DNA from: CAVVZJ01 sp963752755
Lineage (GTDB): Bacteria > Planctomycetota > Planctomycetia > Isosphaerales > Isosphaeraceae
Direction of reading: 5' to 3'
Assembly: GCA_963752755.1 (NCBI GenBank)
Contig: CAVVZJ010000001.1
Location: 1,612,001 to 1,676,000, forward strand
Length of the DNA: 64,000 bases
This document shows positions 18,536-27,983 of the stretch, in pieces; the stretch's first letter is position 1; the number at the start of each line of letters is the position of its first letter. The position numbers were made by a program, and so were the translations under genes. The notes under the pieces were generated by a model that did no database searches, was not told where the DNA came from, and saw only the letters and a list, made by a program, of their open reading frames with translations.

Positions 18536-18669
18536 ACCGCGACGATGCGGGGAAGCTTCCGGTCGGCCGCGAGGTCCGATTCGTGTCGCGCCGGCCAGGG
18601 ATTCTTCCGGGTCGGCCCGGGAGTCGGGCCGACTTCAGAGACGGAGCGTTTCAACAGGGCGACTCCCGC

Positions 18670-19530
18670 TCACTCCACTCGTTGGCGCGGCGGATGAACG
18701 GTGGCATAGGCTTGCTTGAGCGTGTGATCAAGACATTGAAAACTCTGGTAAGCCGTCTCCTCGGCGCCGGGGGAGTAGTCGAAGACCTCGACGGAGACCC
18801 AACCGTCGTAGCCGGAGGCGACCAGCGTCTTGAGGATCGGACCGAAATCGACCTCGCCCATGCCGGGGCCCTGGAGGTTGGTGTCCTGAGCGTGGAAGTG
18901 GCCGGCCTCGGCACCGTGGCGGGAGATCAGCTCGACGACGGAGCCGCCGGTATCGCCGCTCATCGCCTTCACGTCGAGATGGAGCTTGAAGTGTGGGTGA
19001 TCGATCCGCTCGATCAAGCGCTTGGCCTCGGCGATCGAGGTGAGGAAGTTGGTCTCGGTGGGGGCGAGCGGTTCGAGGCAGAGGTCGATGCCGAGGGCGC
19101 CGATGGCGGGCATGGCGGCGTCGAAGACGAGCGCGGCGTAGTCCATCGCCTCGTGGATGTTCACGTCGGGCAGGAGGTCGCGCTGCTTCGGTGAGCCGAA
19201 GACCATCAAAGAGCCGCCCATCTCCAGGGTCGCCTCCGCCAGGGCGATCAGGTAGGCGGCGGTCCGCTTGCGGGTGGCGTCGTCGGGGGAAGTGAGGTAG
19301 AGGCCCTCGGTCTTGGCGAGAAGCCAGTGGAGGCCGATCGTTTGCAAGCCCTCGCCCTCGACGATCCTGCGAATTTCCTGAAGGCGCCAGTGGGGCAAGT
19401 CCGTAATCCGGGGTGCCAGGGTGAACGGCGCCAGTTCCAGTCCCTCATAGCCCAGCTCGCGGACCGTCCGGCAAGTTCTCGCGAGGTCCCAGCCTTCAAA
19501 CAGCTCGTTGCAGATACCCAGGCGGATCAT
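18670..19530 (-). CDS. Sugar phosphate isomerase/epimerase-like TIM-barrel protein
   Basis: 286 residues. ATG 19530 (MIRLGICNELFEGWDLARTC) is chosen because homology starts there; codons upstream are not family-like. AP endonuclease 2-type barrel: LGYEGLELAPFTLAP, IGLHWLLAKTEGLYLTSPDD, LMVFGSPKQRDLLPDV, CLEPLAPTETNFLTS (metal-ligand Glu), KLHLDVKAMSGDT, HFHAQDTNLQGPG and VSVEVFDYSPG. Cytoplasmic, metal dependent, sugar substrate unknown. It resembles hydroxypyruvate isomerase or D-tagatose 3-epimerase relatives. It converges with the glycan cluster, leaving about 135 bp in which nothing else was seen. Confidence 0.85.
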   Translation of the reverse strand: MIRLGICNELFEGWDLARTCRTVRELGYEGLELAPFTLAPRITDLPHWRLQEIRRIVEGEGLQTIGLHWLLAKTEGLYLTSPDDATRKRTAAYLIALAEATLEMGGSLMVFGSPKQRDLLPDVNIHEAMDYAALVFDAAMPAIGALGIDLCLEPLAPTETNFLTSIAEAKRLIERIDHPHFKLHLDVKAMSGDTGGSVVELISRHGAEAGHFHAQDTNLQGPGMGEVDFGPILKTLVASGYDGWVSVEVFDYSPGAEETAYQSFQCLDHTLKQAYATVHPPRQRVE

Positions 19531-19847
19531 GTGAGGGCTCCCTTTGGCGTGAAACGACGCCACTTTACGCGATCGCCCCGCCGCCGTCCACGAGGCGCCG
19601 GGCACCAAGCCGGCATCATCCGGATTCGCGGAAGTCGTGACGCACCGGGTGGGACGCTCTACCGCCGGTCGCAGAATCGACACGACCGCGTCCCCCGGAA
19701 CCCCAACTTCCTGGCTCAGGCAACTCGGGCTCGATCGGGGGGGGGATCAGGACGATTGTAGCAACAGGCCGGCCCGGTGGTCGCGGCGCACAGGTCGTGG
19801 CCCTTGCAAAGGAGGGCAAAGGTCGCTCATGGGTCAGGGAGGGCGTC

Positions 19848-21470
19848 ATGCAGCATCGCATCATTCCGTATTGCTGTCTCTGGATCGCGATGACGATCGC
19901 CTTCGGAAGTAATCTGGTCCGGGGTCAATCGGTGACCTCGCTCGCCGATGACATCATCGTAATTTCCCAGGGACAGCGGGCGAAGGAAGCTCAGCGGGAC
20001 GCGACGGCACTCGGGCCGGTTCACGGGTCGGCCGAGCTGCCGTTCGGGCCGTTGCCGGGCGCCGATCTGCCCAGGCTCGGAGCCTTCGACTCGCCGGTCC
20101 GCGAGCTGGACATCCTCTCGGCGGCATCGCGACGCACTCCCGTCTACGCCGACCGCCGGCAAGGCATCCTCCCGCCAGCAATCACGACGCCCGCACCGCC
20201 GGCACCCGCTCTGTTTGGACAGCTCGACGCCTCTGCCATCGAGGCCGAGATCGGGCCCCCGAACGGCATGACCCTCGACGAGGCCATTCGCCAGCTCATT
20301 ACCGCCAACCCCGACCTCGCCTACAAGTTCCAGGAGATCCCGAAGGCCGACGCCGATATCCTGACCGCCAGCCTCTGGGGCAACCCGCTCTTTTTCTTCA
20401 CGGCCGGCGGGATTCCCTACGGCAGTTACACACCGACGCGCACCGGCTCGAATTCCTACGGCCTGACCCTGATCCAGCCCTTCGACGTCAACGGCAAGAT
20501 CCGGGCCCGCACCGTCCTGGCACGCCAGGCGAAGCGCGTCCTGGAGGCGCAGTTTCAGGACGCGGTCCGGCTGGAGATCGAGAATCTGCACGGCGCGTTC
20601 GTCGATGTCCTGGCCAACGAGTTGAGCGTCGAATTCAACCAGCGCAGCCTCGCCACCTCGGCCGAGCTGTCGCGAGCGATCGAGGCCCGGGTCCTCAAGG
20701 GTGCAGTCGTGCGGTCGGACCTGGACACCGTCGAGATCGAGCGGGAGTTGATCGCCAACTCCCTCGCCGAGGTCGAGGCGCAGCTCCGCACGGCGAAGCG
20801 ACGTCTCGCCGTGCTTCTGGGCTATCCCCCCGAACAGGCTGATGCGCTGGTGCTGCGCGGCACGATCGTGGACGCCGCGCCCACCCCGCCGCCGGCGCCG
20901 GAGCTGGTGAAACTGGCCCTCGGCCACCGCCCGGATCTCGTCGCCTTCCGCCTGGCCGTCCGCTCGGCCGCGGCCAACGTGAATGTCCAGAAGCGGGAGC
21001 GACTCCCCGACGTGTTCGCGCTCTATTCCCCTTATGAGTTCAATGCGAACAACGACGTCTATCAGCATCAAGGCGTGACTTCCTGGAGCGCGGCCGTCTT
21101 CGGCAGCATCCCCCTGGTCAATCGCAACCAGGGCAACATCCGCCGTGCCGAGCGGAACGTCCGGCAGACGCAGATCGAGTTCTCCGCCTTGCAACGCAAG
21201 ATCGTCGCCGAGGTCGAAACGGCCGCCATCGATTACGGCAGCACGCGCCAGGTCGTCGAGCGTTTCCGCGAGCGGATCGAGCCGCGAGCCCGGAGCCTGC
21301 GAACCGATCGTCAGCGACTCTATACCGCCGGCGAGCAAGGCGTCGACGTCTTCCTCAACGCCCAGCGCAACTACAACGACGTCCTCCGCCAGTACCGCGA
21401 CGCTCTCGTCCGTCACCGTCTCGCCATGCTCCGGCTGAACACGATGGTGGGGCTCCGGCTCCTGCCTTGA
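19848..21470 (+). CDS. TolC-family outer-membrane efflux protein
   Basis: 540 residues. ATG 19848 is preferred because it opens a signal peptide (residues 1 to about 27, CCLWIAMTIAFGSNLVRGQS). A proline-rich linker reaches residue 145. Two OEP repeats follow: NGMTLDEAIRQLITANPDLA, PLFFFTAGGIPYGSYTPTRT, GLTLIQPFDVNGKIRART, LEIENLHGAFVDVLANELSV, then GHRPDLVAFRLAVRSAAANV and LRQYRDALVRHRLAMLRLNT. Trimeric outer-membrane channel of an efflux or secretion system. No inner-membrane pump or adaptor gene is adjacent, so the partner is elsewhere. Confidence 0.88.
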   Translation: MQHRIIPYCCLWIAMTIAFGSNLVRGQSVTSLADDIIVISQGQRAKEAQRDATALGPVHGSAELPFGPLPGADLPRLGAFDSPVRELDILSAASRRTPVYADRRQGILPPAITTPAPPAPALFGQLDASAIEAEIGPPNGMTLDEAIRQLITANPDLAYKFQEIPKADADILTASLWGNPLFFFTAGGIPYGSYTPTRTGSNSYGLTLIQPFDVNGKIRARTVLARQAKRVLEAQFQDAVRLEIENLHGAFVDVLANELSVEFNQRSLATSAELSRAIEARVLKGAVVRSDLDTVEIERELIANSLAEVEAQLRTAKRRLAVLLGYPPEQADALVLRGTIVDAAPTPPPAPELVKLALGHRPDLVAFRLAVRSAAANVNVQKRERLPDVFALYSPYEFNANNDVYQHQGVTSWSAAVFGSIPLVNRNQGNIRRAERNVRQTQIEFSALQRKIVAEVETAAIDYGSTRQVVERFRERIEPRARSLRTDRQRLYTAGEQGVDVFLNAQRNYNDVLRQYRDALVRHRLAMLRLNTMVGLRLLP

Positions 21471-21515
21471 CGCTCCGGCAACGAGCCAGCGTCGAGATGG
21501 ACCAGCACTTCCCCG

Positions 21516-22829
21516 TCAGGACGCCGAGCCCGCGCCGACGGGCTCCGCGGTCCGGGACAGGTCGATCTCGTGGCACGACCGCGGAGCAGCCATGGCGTCG
21601 AGGATCGTCAACTGACCATGACGGTTCGCGAACGTGCCGTGGCACTCAATCACCTGCTCGGCGTAGTCCGGATGCTCCTGCTTGAGCAACCGATGCAAGG
21701 CCGCAAGTTGGTGGTGGGGGACCGCCGGGAAGAGGTGGTGCGGGACGTGCATCGCCTGACCATAGACGAACACCGCCCAGTGCGTCAGCGGGTCGCAGAA
21801 GAAGACGCGGGTGTTGGTCAGGCGGCCGTCGTCGGCGTTGGCGTGCTGGTAAACGTCGCGCAGGAGCATGAAAAACATGAACGACGTCGCCATCGGGGCA
21901 ATCCAGAGCAGATAGAAATAGGCGGTCGCCCGGCCGCCCGTCTGCTCACGCATCAGACCGAGCAGCACGAGGAAAACGGTGTAGTAGCTCAGCCGCAGTA
22001 TCCCGGCGACACGGCTCGAATACGGCTGGCGAAACGGGGAAACAAAGAGAAGGCGATCAGGCAAGAGCGCGGTCACCAATGCCACCAGGGCGATTCCCGC
22101 CATACCCGCCGGGATCAGCCAGAGGGCCTGACCCGTATTCGCCAGCAACCGCTCCAGCAGGACGAAGACAGCCAGGTAGGCGATCCCGAGCACCGTCCCC
22201 AGCCGCCGCGGCCGTTGAGAAGAGTCGTCCCGCTCCCGGGGCTGGCAATAGACGCTGGACGACGAGCCGAACATGTTCAGCCGGGCGTAGTCGAGCGTGT
22301 ATCGGAAGAAGGCCACCGGGGCCACCAGCAACCGGAGGTGGTAACGCACGAAGAACCGCCACGGCGACATCGGGAAACCGTCCACCTCCTTTCCCTCGCC
22401 CGTCCCCACGATGTTCGGGTCCCGACCCGGGTCGTTCGGGAACTGGTGATGGGCCATGTGCGAGAGTCGGTAGAGATGCACCATCGAGAGGACCGGGAAC
22501 ATGCAAAGCAGATCGCCGGCCAGGTCGTTCCCCAACTTGTTGCTGAACAAGGTGTAGTGCGCCGCCTCGTGCCCCAGGCCGGCCAGTCGGTGCTGCAAGC
22601 CCCCGATCAGGACGACGGCCAGCAGCCAGACCGGCAGATTCCAGAGCCACGGCAGACCCCAGGAGGCCCGGCATTCAAAGAACCCGATCGACGCTCCCAG
22701 GACCACCGCGATACAGGCATACTCCAGGAACAAATATCCCAGACTCTTCAGGTCATGCACGGTCCTCAACCTCACAAGCTGCTCGCGAAGCCCGGGTGAG
22801 TTGAAGGTCGGTCGTGTTGCCGTGCTCAT
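21516..22829 (-). CDS. Membrane fatty acid desaturase
   Basis: 437 residues from ATG 22829. Three di-iron histidine boxes are present: GHEAAHY (about residue 87), HMAHHQF (about 125) and HVPHHLFP (about 365). Several transmembrane segments occur (YACIAVVLGASIGFF, WLLAVVLIGGL, LSYYTVFLVLLGLM). The enzyme introduces a double bond into acyl chains in the inner membrane using O2 and an electron donor. Stand-alone gene, no desaturase partner nearby. The order of the His boxes is that of the FA_desaturase superfamily, which also includes carotenoid ketolases and hydroxylases, so the substrate is not certain. Confidence 0.85.
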   Translation of the reverse strand: MSTATRPTFNSPGLREQLVRLRTVHDLKSLGYLFLEYACIAVVLGASIGFFECRASWGLPWLWNLPVWLLAVVLIGGLQHRLAGLGHEAAHYTLFSNKLGNDLAGDLLCMFPVLSMVHLYRLSHMAHHQFPNDPGRDPNIVGTGEGKEVDGFPMSPWRFFVRYHLRLLVAPVAFFRYTLDYARLNMFGSSSSVYCQPRERDDSSQRPRRLGTVLGIAYLAVFVLLERLLANTGQALWLIPAGMAGIALVALVTALLPDRLLFVSPFRQPYSSRVAGILRLSYYTVFLVLLGLMREQTGGRATAYFYLLWIAPMATSFMFFMLLRDVYQHANADDGRLTNTRVFFCDPLTHWAVFVYGQAMHVPHHLFPAVPHHQLAALHRLLKQEHPDYAEQVIECHGTFANRHGQLTILDAMAAPRSCHEIDLSRTAEPVGAGSAS

Positions 22830-23147
22830 GGGGCCGGTTCCTTCGCGACGCTTGCAAACCTCTCATCGCGGAAGGACCGTTCGCACCAGAGGCGCAGAAC
22901 GGTCCCAACGCGACCGTGGCGTTCCAGAATCCAGGATCGGGGGAGTGATGAACCTCGTGGCCGGACGCTCCCGAGTCGCTGGCTCCCGTTCCGAACCCGA
23001 CGGGCCCGAAACCCCAACTCAGCGTCCCCGAAAATCCAGGGCCCGCAGGCCCTTCGAAGAAGTCGATCCCGCCAGGTCCCGAGCGTCACCGGCAACGATC
23101 ACGGAATCGTTCGAGATTCCCTGTTCCACTCAAAGGATGTACTCTAT
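22830..23147. other. Intergenic region upstream of the desaturase
   Basis: About 320 bp between the desaturase start and the end of the IS-split small gene. No codon structure was found that continues across it. It should hold the desaturase promoter, but no convincing -35/-10 pair was recognised. The part around 23125-23160 is distinctly AT-rich for this genome. Confidence 0.4.
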
Positions 23148-23204
23148 CTATTTTACCACGGAATCAGTCCCGGTCAATGACTTCTCGACCTCGGGCTCGG
23201 TGGC

Positions 23205-24728
23205 GGGTAGGCGTCTCGAAAGTAGGTGGGAAATCCCGTACAACGGGGGGCGTTGATGCGTCGCTCGGAAACCCGCCCCTCGATGGACGACACGGAGGCC
23301 CCCGACCATGGCACGCCACCTGACCGCCGAGCAGCAGGCCGAGGCCGATCGGATCGAGCAGCGGCTGTTGGAGCTGGTCCGCGGCGACCTCCGCGAGTTG
23401 GCCGAGCACCTGGCCTCCAAGCCGGATGGCCAACTCCTGGGCGCCACCGAGCACGAGGTCCGCGACCGCGTGCACCGCATCGGCGCCCGGGCCATCGAGG
23501 CCGCCCTGACCGGGCGCAAAAGGGGGCTACCGCGGCTCCAGCATGAGCTGCCCGAGTTGCCGCGAGCCGGCCAAGTTCCTCGGTTATCGGCCCCGATCGG
23601 TCCTCAGCCTGCTCGGGACCATCCGGCTGCGGCGGGCCTACTACCATTGTCCCACCTGCCGGGCCGGGTCGGCCCCCGCCGACGGGCCGCTGGGGCTCTC
23701 GGCCGAGGCCCTGACACCGGCGGCGCGCGAGGCGATCTGCCTGGCCGGTGTGCTCTCCAGCTTCGCCGAGGCCGCCGGGACGACGCTGCCGAAGCTCGCC
23801 GGGCTCCACCCGGCCGAGTCCACGGTCGAGCGGGCCACCGAGGCCGCCGGCCGGGAGGTCGGCGACCGCCTGGCTGCTGGCGAGACCTTCGGCACGCCGG
23901 GCCCGTGGCACTGGCACCGGGATGCTGAGGGCAAGACCTGCGCCTACGTGGCCATCGACGCCACCGGGGTCGGCCAGCAGGGCGACGGCGGCGCCAAGGC
24001 CGACGGGCGGATGGCGACCGTGGCGATGATCTACAACCCGGTGCCCGAGGGCCGCGACCGCCGGGCGCGGCCCGACGGGCCGACGACCCGCTTCCGGGCT
24101 CGGTATCTCGCCGGGCTGGGCGGGGCCACCGCGCTGGGCGACCCGCTGCGACGGCAGGCGGCCCAGGTCGGCATGGACCACGCCGAGCGGTGGATCGGCC
24201 TGTCCGATGGCGGCGCCGGCCTGGAGGACTGGCTGCGGGTGAACTTCGGCCGGCTCGATGCGGTGATCCTGGACTTCTACCACGCGGCCGAGTACCTCGG
24301 AGACCTGGCCAGGGCGCTGCACCCGGGCGATGAGGAGGCCCGCGAGGCCTGGCTGGAGGCCTGGTGCGTTCGGCTGAAGCGTGAGGGCGGCGCCGCGGTG
24401 CTGGCCAACCTGCGTGCGCTGGAGGTCCGCGGCGGCGTGGCGCGGGAGGCGTTGGCGGAGGTGGTGCGGTATTTCGGCAATCAGGTGCACCGGATGGACT
24501 ACCCGAGCTATGTGGCCCAGGGCTGGGCGATCGGATCGGGGCCGATCGAGGCGGCGTGCAAGACGGTCGTCGGCCAGCGGATGAAGGGGGCGGGGATGCG
24601 CTGGGGGGCCGACGGGGCGGATGCGCTCTGCCACCTGAGGGCCTTGTTCAAGAGCGGGGACCGGCAGTGGGACGCCTACTGGTCCCCCGCGCCGAACTGA
24701 TCCCTACCTACAAAGGTGACGCCTACCC
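23205..24728 (+). mobile_element. ISKra4-family insertion sequence with 9-bp target duplication
   Basis: Outer inverted repeats GGGTAGGCGTC (23205-23215) and its complement (24718-24728) match at 11 of 11, with weaker similarity further in. The 9-bp direct repeat CTCGGTGGC flanks both sides (23196-23204 and 24729-24737). The size of 1524 bp and the single transposase region fit ISKra4 elements. The insertion splits a minus-strand gene. Confidence 0.88.
23308..24700 (+). pseudogene. ISKra4-family transposase, frame change at an A4G5 run
   Basis: ATG 23308 begins MARHLTAEQQAEADRIEQRL and runs to GRKRG. At AAAAGGGGG (23518-23526) the reading must move +1 (or -2) to continue GYRGSSMSCPSCREPAKFLG, a Cys-rich zinc-finger-like region (with HCPTCRAGSAP). 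The DDE core follows: AYVAIDATGVGQQGDGG (Asp), DAVILDFYHAAEYLGDLARA (Asp) and GWAIGSGPIEAACKTVVGQR (Glu). About 465 residues in total. It is complete apart from the shift. Programmed frameshifting, mutation and sequencing error cannot be separated from the sequence alone. Confidence 0.85.
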
Positions 24729-24899
24729 CTCGGTGGCGTCCATCCGGATCGTGGCACGTGCCGCCAGCAATTCCACAAACGCGGTCTGGAGCCGACCGAC
24801 ATGCTTGCGGATCTTATCTTGACCCCGCGCCTCGATGCTCCTCTTCGCCGCCACGGCCACCGGCACCAAACTCGGCAAAGGGATGCCACGCCGTTCCGT

Positions 24900-25210
24900 T
24901 CAAGGCGGTCACGCTCCCTCGACTCGCGAGCCAGGGACCGTCTGATCGCATTGATTCGAGGCTGCGCTCGAGATTGACCCGGGCAATCGTTCTGATTCCG
25001 CATCTTCTCAGAAATGATCGACCTGGCCGCGGACGGCCCGGGCCGTTGGCGTTGACCGGCCCGACCTCACTACGGTCCCGTTTTTGCTAGCAACCGGCCG
25101 GCGGGTTCGCGTTGCGTTGCGGTGCCCCGGTGAATCCGGACCCACCGCGAGGGCCAGGCCCAGGTCCGATCGGTCGCGTCGTTGCGAACAGTTTCCAAGA
25201 AGCGGCAGCC
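24900..25210. other. Intergenic region upstream of the formyltransferase
   Basis: About 310 bp between the TGA that limits the split gene and the formyltransferase start. Minus-strand sequence here (around 24905-25000) could be the missing 5' part of the split gene in a shifted frame (Arg-rich, ARESRERDRLERNG), but this is speculative. No promoter or RNA gene was identified. Confidence 0.3.
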
Positions 25211-26002
25211 ATGAAAACCGCCTTGATCGCTCACGTCGGCGACGCTCTCAGCGGCGAGGGGCTGGCTCGCTGGCTGGGTACGTTCTCCGAATTGGTGGGC
25301 ATCGTCGAGGTCGAGGAGCCGAAAAGCCGACTCTGGAAGCGGATTCGCCGGGAATGGCGGCGAAGTGGTCCATTCGGCTTTCTTGACGTGCTGGCGTTCC
25401 GGCTCTACTACAAGGCCCGCCTCGCCCGGAACGACCGCGCCTGGGAAACCGAGGCCCTCGAAAAGCTTCGCTCGTCGTACCCGGAACCGCAACCGCCGCC
25501 GCCGGTGCTCCGGACCGCCTCTCCCAACAGCCCCGAAGCCGAGGCGTTCCTCCGCGAGCAAGCCCCCGACCTGGTGATCGCGCGTTGCAAGTCCTTGCTC
25601 CGCAAGAGGATCTTCACGATTCCGCCGCTCGGAACCTTCGTGATGCACCCCGGCATCTGCCCCGACTATCGCAACGCTCACGGCTGCTTCTGGGCTCTCG
25701 CCGAGGGGGATCGTCAGAACGTCGGCATGACTCTCCTGCGGATCGACGAGGGGATCGACACCGGTCCCGTCTTCGGCCACTACCGCTGCGACTTCGACCC
25801 ACAGAAAGATTCCCACATCAAAATTCAAGACAAGGTAGTGCTCGACAACCTCGACGCCCTCCGCGACAAGCTCCTGGCGATCGCCGACGGCACGGCTAGA
25901 CCCATCGATACGACCGGCCACCCCTCGCGCGAGTGGGGGCAGCCCTGGTTCTCGGCTTACCTGCGATGGCGCAAGCACGCCCGCGCCGGAGGATTGACCT
26001 GA
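25211..26002 (+). CDS. Formyltransferase-family protein
   Basis: 263 residues from ATG 25211; the upstream in-frame stretch is Pro/Gly-rich and lacks homology. The formyltransferase fold is recognised from FVMHPGICPDYRNAHGCFWA and VGMTLLRIDEGIDTGPVF, which match the H-P-x4-Y-R and D-T-G motifs of N10-formyl-THF-dependent enzymes. The catalytic Asn expected two residues before the His (N-x-H) is Val here. The Lys/Arg-rich N-terminal half (SRLWKRIRREWRRSGPFGF) differs from Fmt. It overlaps the NodB-like gene by 1 nt, so the two are probably translationally coupled. A sugar-amine formyltransferase is likelier than methionyl-tRNA formyltransferase. Confidence 0.75.
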   Translation: MKTALIAHVGDALSGEGLARWLGTFSELVGIVEVEEPKSRLWKRIRREWRRSGPFGFLDVLAFRLYYKARLARNDRAWETEALEKLRSSYPEPQPPPPVLRTASPNSPEAEAFLREQAPDLVIARCKSLLRKRIFTIPPLGTFVMHPGICPDYRNAHGCFWALAEGDRQNVGMTLLRIDEGIDTGPVFGHYRCDFDPQKDSHIKIQDKVVLDNLDALRDKLLAIADGTARPIDTTGHPSREWGQPWFSAYLRWRKHARAGGLT

Positions 26003-26814
26003 TGCCCTTGGTTCTGCTCTATCACGACGTCGTGGACAACGACGACGACGCCAGCGGCTTCCCCGGCGGCGGCGCGGCCCGTTACAAGCTCGGTCACGAC
26101 GAGTTCCGCGCCCACCTCGACGCCATCGCCGCCGCCGCCAAGGCCCCACCAACCACCCTCGACTGCCTACCGGACTCGGCCAGTGCCCCCTTGCTGACCT
26201 TCGATGACGGCGGCCTCAGCGCGGCGACCGTGATCGCCGACGCGCTGGAGAGCCGCGGCTGGCGCGGGCATTTCCTGATCACGGTCGACTACATCGGCCG
26301 CCCCGGCTTCGTCGATCGCGACCAGATCCAGGACCTCGCCCGCCGCGGCCACGGCATCGGCAGCCACTCGTGCAGCCACCCGACCCGGATGGCGGCCTGC
26401 TCGCGTTCGCGACTGCTCGACGAGTGGCGACGGAGTCGCGACGTGCTCTCCGAGATCCTGGGCTCGCCGGTCATCAGTGCGTCGGTCCCCGGTGGGTATT
26501 ACTCGCGAGCCGTCGCCGAGACGGCTGCCGAGGCGGGTCTGACCCGCCTGTTCAACTCCGAGCCGACCCCCCGGGCCCACGACGTCCAGGGGTGTCTCGT
26601 TTTCGGCCGCTACACGATCTACCGCGGCATGACGCCCGCGATGGCCGCCGCGCTCGCCGCCGGCTCGCCGCCAGCCTTGCTCCGCCAGGCCGCGACCTGG
26701 AAGCTCAAGAAAGCCGCCAAGGCCGTCGGCGGCCGGGCTTATCTGGGTGTCCGACAGGCCTTGCTCGACCGGAAATATCGGGCCACGGCGTCGAGCGCCG
26801 CACGCTCGGAATGA
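26002..26814 (+). CDS. NodB-family polysaccharide deacetylase
   Basis: 270 residues from ATG 26002, sharing the A of the preceding TGA. Motifs in order: LVLLYHDVVDNDDDASGFPG, PLLTFDDGGLSAATV (catalytic and metal Asp), HGIGSHSCSHPTRMAACSRS (metal His pair) and VPGGYYSRAVAETAAEAGL (motif 3). No signal peptide, so it acts in the cytoplasm or at the membrane face. Coupled to the formyltransferase, it could remove a formyl or acetyl group from a lipid-linked amino sugar. It ends 3 bp before the convergent DUF1559 gene. Confidence 0.85.
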   Translation: MPLVLLYHDVVDNDDDASGFPGGGAARYKLGHDEFRAHLDAIAAAAKAPPTTLDCLPDSASAPLLTFDDGGLSAATVIADALESRGWRGHFLITVDYIGRPGFVDRDQIQDLARRGHGIGSHSCSHPTRMAACSRSRLLDEWRRSRDVLSEILGSPVISASVPGGYYSRAVAETAAEAGLTRLFNSEPTPRAHDVQGCLVFGRYTIYRGMTPAMAAALAAGSPPALLRQAATWKLKKAAKAVGGRAYLGVRQALLDRKYRATASSAARSE

Positions 26815-26816
26815 TC

Positions 26817-27836
26817 TCACCAGGCGTCGGCGCTGATCACTTCGCCCCCCTGAACGGTTCCCAGCGCCCGCCAGGGGGAGCCGGCCACCGTACTCTTGAC
26901 GAACCGGACCGAGCCATCGCCGAGCAGAACATTGACGCCACCCGGATGGTAGCTCCGGGAATTGACCGCGGCGAACGTCGGACCGCCCGCGTGCTCGGAG
27001 TTGCCGAGCAGATCCAGGTCCAGGTTGCCCGCTGCATTGCTGCGGATCGCCTTGTTCGGGGTCCAGGCGGTCGTGAAGCCGGACTGGTGGATGCCGCCAT
27101 CGGCCCACTCGGTATGGCCCGACGAGCGGGCGGTACAGGCGCCGCTGAAATACTCCGGAGCGACGTCGGCAGGAGACGCGTCGGCTGACGGGATGGCGGT
27201 CGGGTTCTTGATCCGCGAGGGTGGGCAGTTGCGAAGTTGAGGCTGGTAGGTCTTGACCTCAGCCGCGAGCAACGAATTGCTCAAACCATCGGTGAACGCG
27301 GCCAGCCGCCGGCTCCGGTTCGGGCCGAACGCGGCGCGGTTCTCTGGGCCGCCAAATCCGCCCCAGACGAACCAGTCGCCCATGTTGAAGCCATAGCTGG
27401 TCACGCCAAGCTGGCCGAAACTCTCGGGCTTCGCCTCGGTCCGGACCTCGCTCGGGCAAAGGTACGTCGTGAGGCTCAGGCCGCCAACCGTTGTGTTCTC
27501 AGGCGCCTCGTAGTGCACCCCGAAGTTGATCGCGTTGAAGGCGGACCCTTGCTCAAGAAACGGCAAGATCCGGCCGTGCACGCTCCAGCCCCCCCACCAC
27601 CTCACCGTGCCCGCCTGCCCCGCCAGCACGACCGACGGCGGCAAGGCCCCCGCCACGCTCTCGTAGTTGTGCAAACCCAGCCCGATCTGCTTCAGGTTGT
27701 TCGTACACTGCGCCCGCCTCGCCGCCTCCCGCGCCGCCTGCACCGCCGGCAGCAGCAACGCGATCAACACGCCGATGATCGCAATGACCACCATCAACTC
27801 GATCAGGGTGAAACCGCGACGGATCGTCCTCGACAT
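26817..27836 (-). CDS. DUF1559-domain prepilin-type protein
   Basis: 339 residues from ATG 27836. The N-terminus RRGFTLIELMVVIAIIGVLI is a canonical type IV prepilin/pseudopilin signal, cleaved before Phe by prepilin peptidase. It is followed by LLPAVQAAREAARRAQCTNN and the DUF1559 core (LKQIGLGLHNYESVAGALPP). The C-terminal signature is SYHPGGVNVLLGDGSVRFVK. It is expected to be exported and membrane-anchored or assembled into a pseudopilus. No pilus-assembly genes are adjacent. Unlike the pair at 7.8-9.4 kb it retains the cleavage motif. Confidence 0.93.
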   Translation of the reverse strand: MSRTIRRGFTLIELMVVIAIIGVLIALLLPAVQAAREAARRAQCTNNLKQIGLGLHNYESVAGALPPSVVLAGQAGTVRWWGGWSVHGRILPFLEQGSAFNAINFGVHYEAPENTTVGGLSLTTYLCPSEVRTEAKPESFGQLGVTSYGFNMGDWFVWGGFGGPENRAAFGPNRSRRLAAFTDGLSNSLLAAEVKTYQPQLRNCPPSRIKNPTAIPSADASPADVAPEYFSGACTARSSGHTEWADGGIHQSGFTTAWTPNKAIRSNAAGNLDLDLLGNSEHAGGPTFAAVNSRSYHPGGVNVLLGDGSVRFVKSTVAGSPWRALGTVQGGEVISADAW

Positions 27837-27983
27837 CGAAACCTCCCGGCTGCATTGGCATTGAGACTCAGTCTCATTTTCGACGGCCGATCATCGCGAC
27901 CGCCCCCCGGAATGTCAAGGACCGTGCCCGAGAAAAGCGCGCGCTCGTCTGGAAGGAAACCCGCGCCGGAATCGCCTTTATGT

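Larger units (their letters stand above)
23148..24899 (-). pseudogene. Small hypothetical gene split by the ISKra4-family element
   Basis: On the minus strand, 24899 to 24729 is open and ends TAFVELLAARATIRMDATE at the IS edge. On the other side of the element, in the same frame through the duplicated GCCACCGAG, 23204 to 23148 reads PEVEKSLTGTDSVVK and stops at TAG (23148-23150). Removing the IS and one copy of the 9-bp duplication rejoins one reading frame. A TGA at 24900-24902 limits it upstream, and no ATG was found before the IRM codon. The start may therefore be TTG near 24880, or the gene may continue in another frame. The central part is charged and looks helical (GQDKIRKHVGRLQ). Family not recognised. 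Confidence 0.6.

Noticed and set aside
19827..21416. A 529-residue minus-strand open frame opposite the TolC-like gene
   Set aside because: Shadow of a well-supported outer-membrane efflux protein with signal peptide and OEP repeats.
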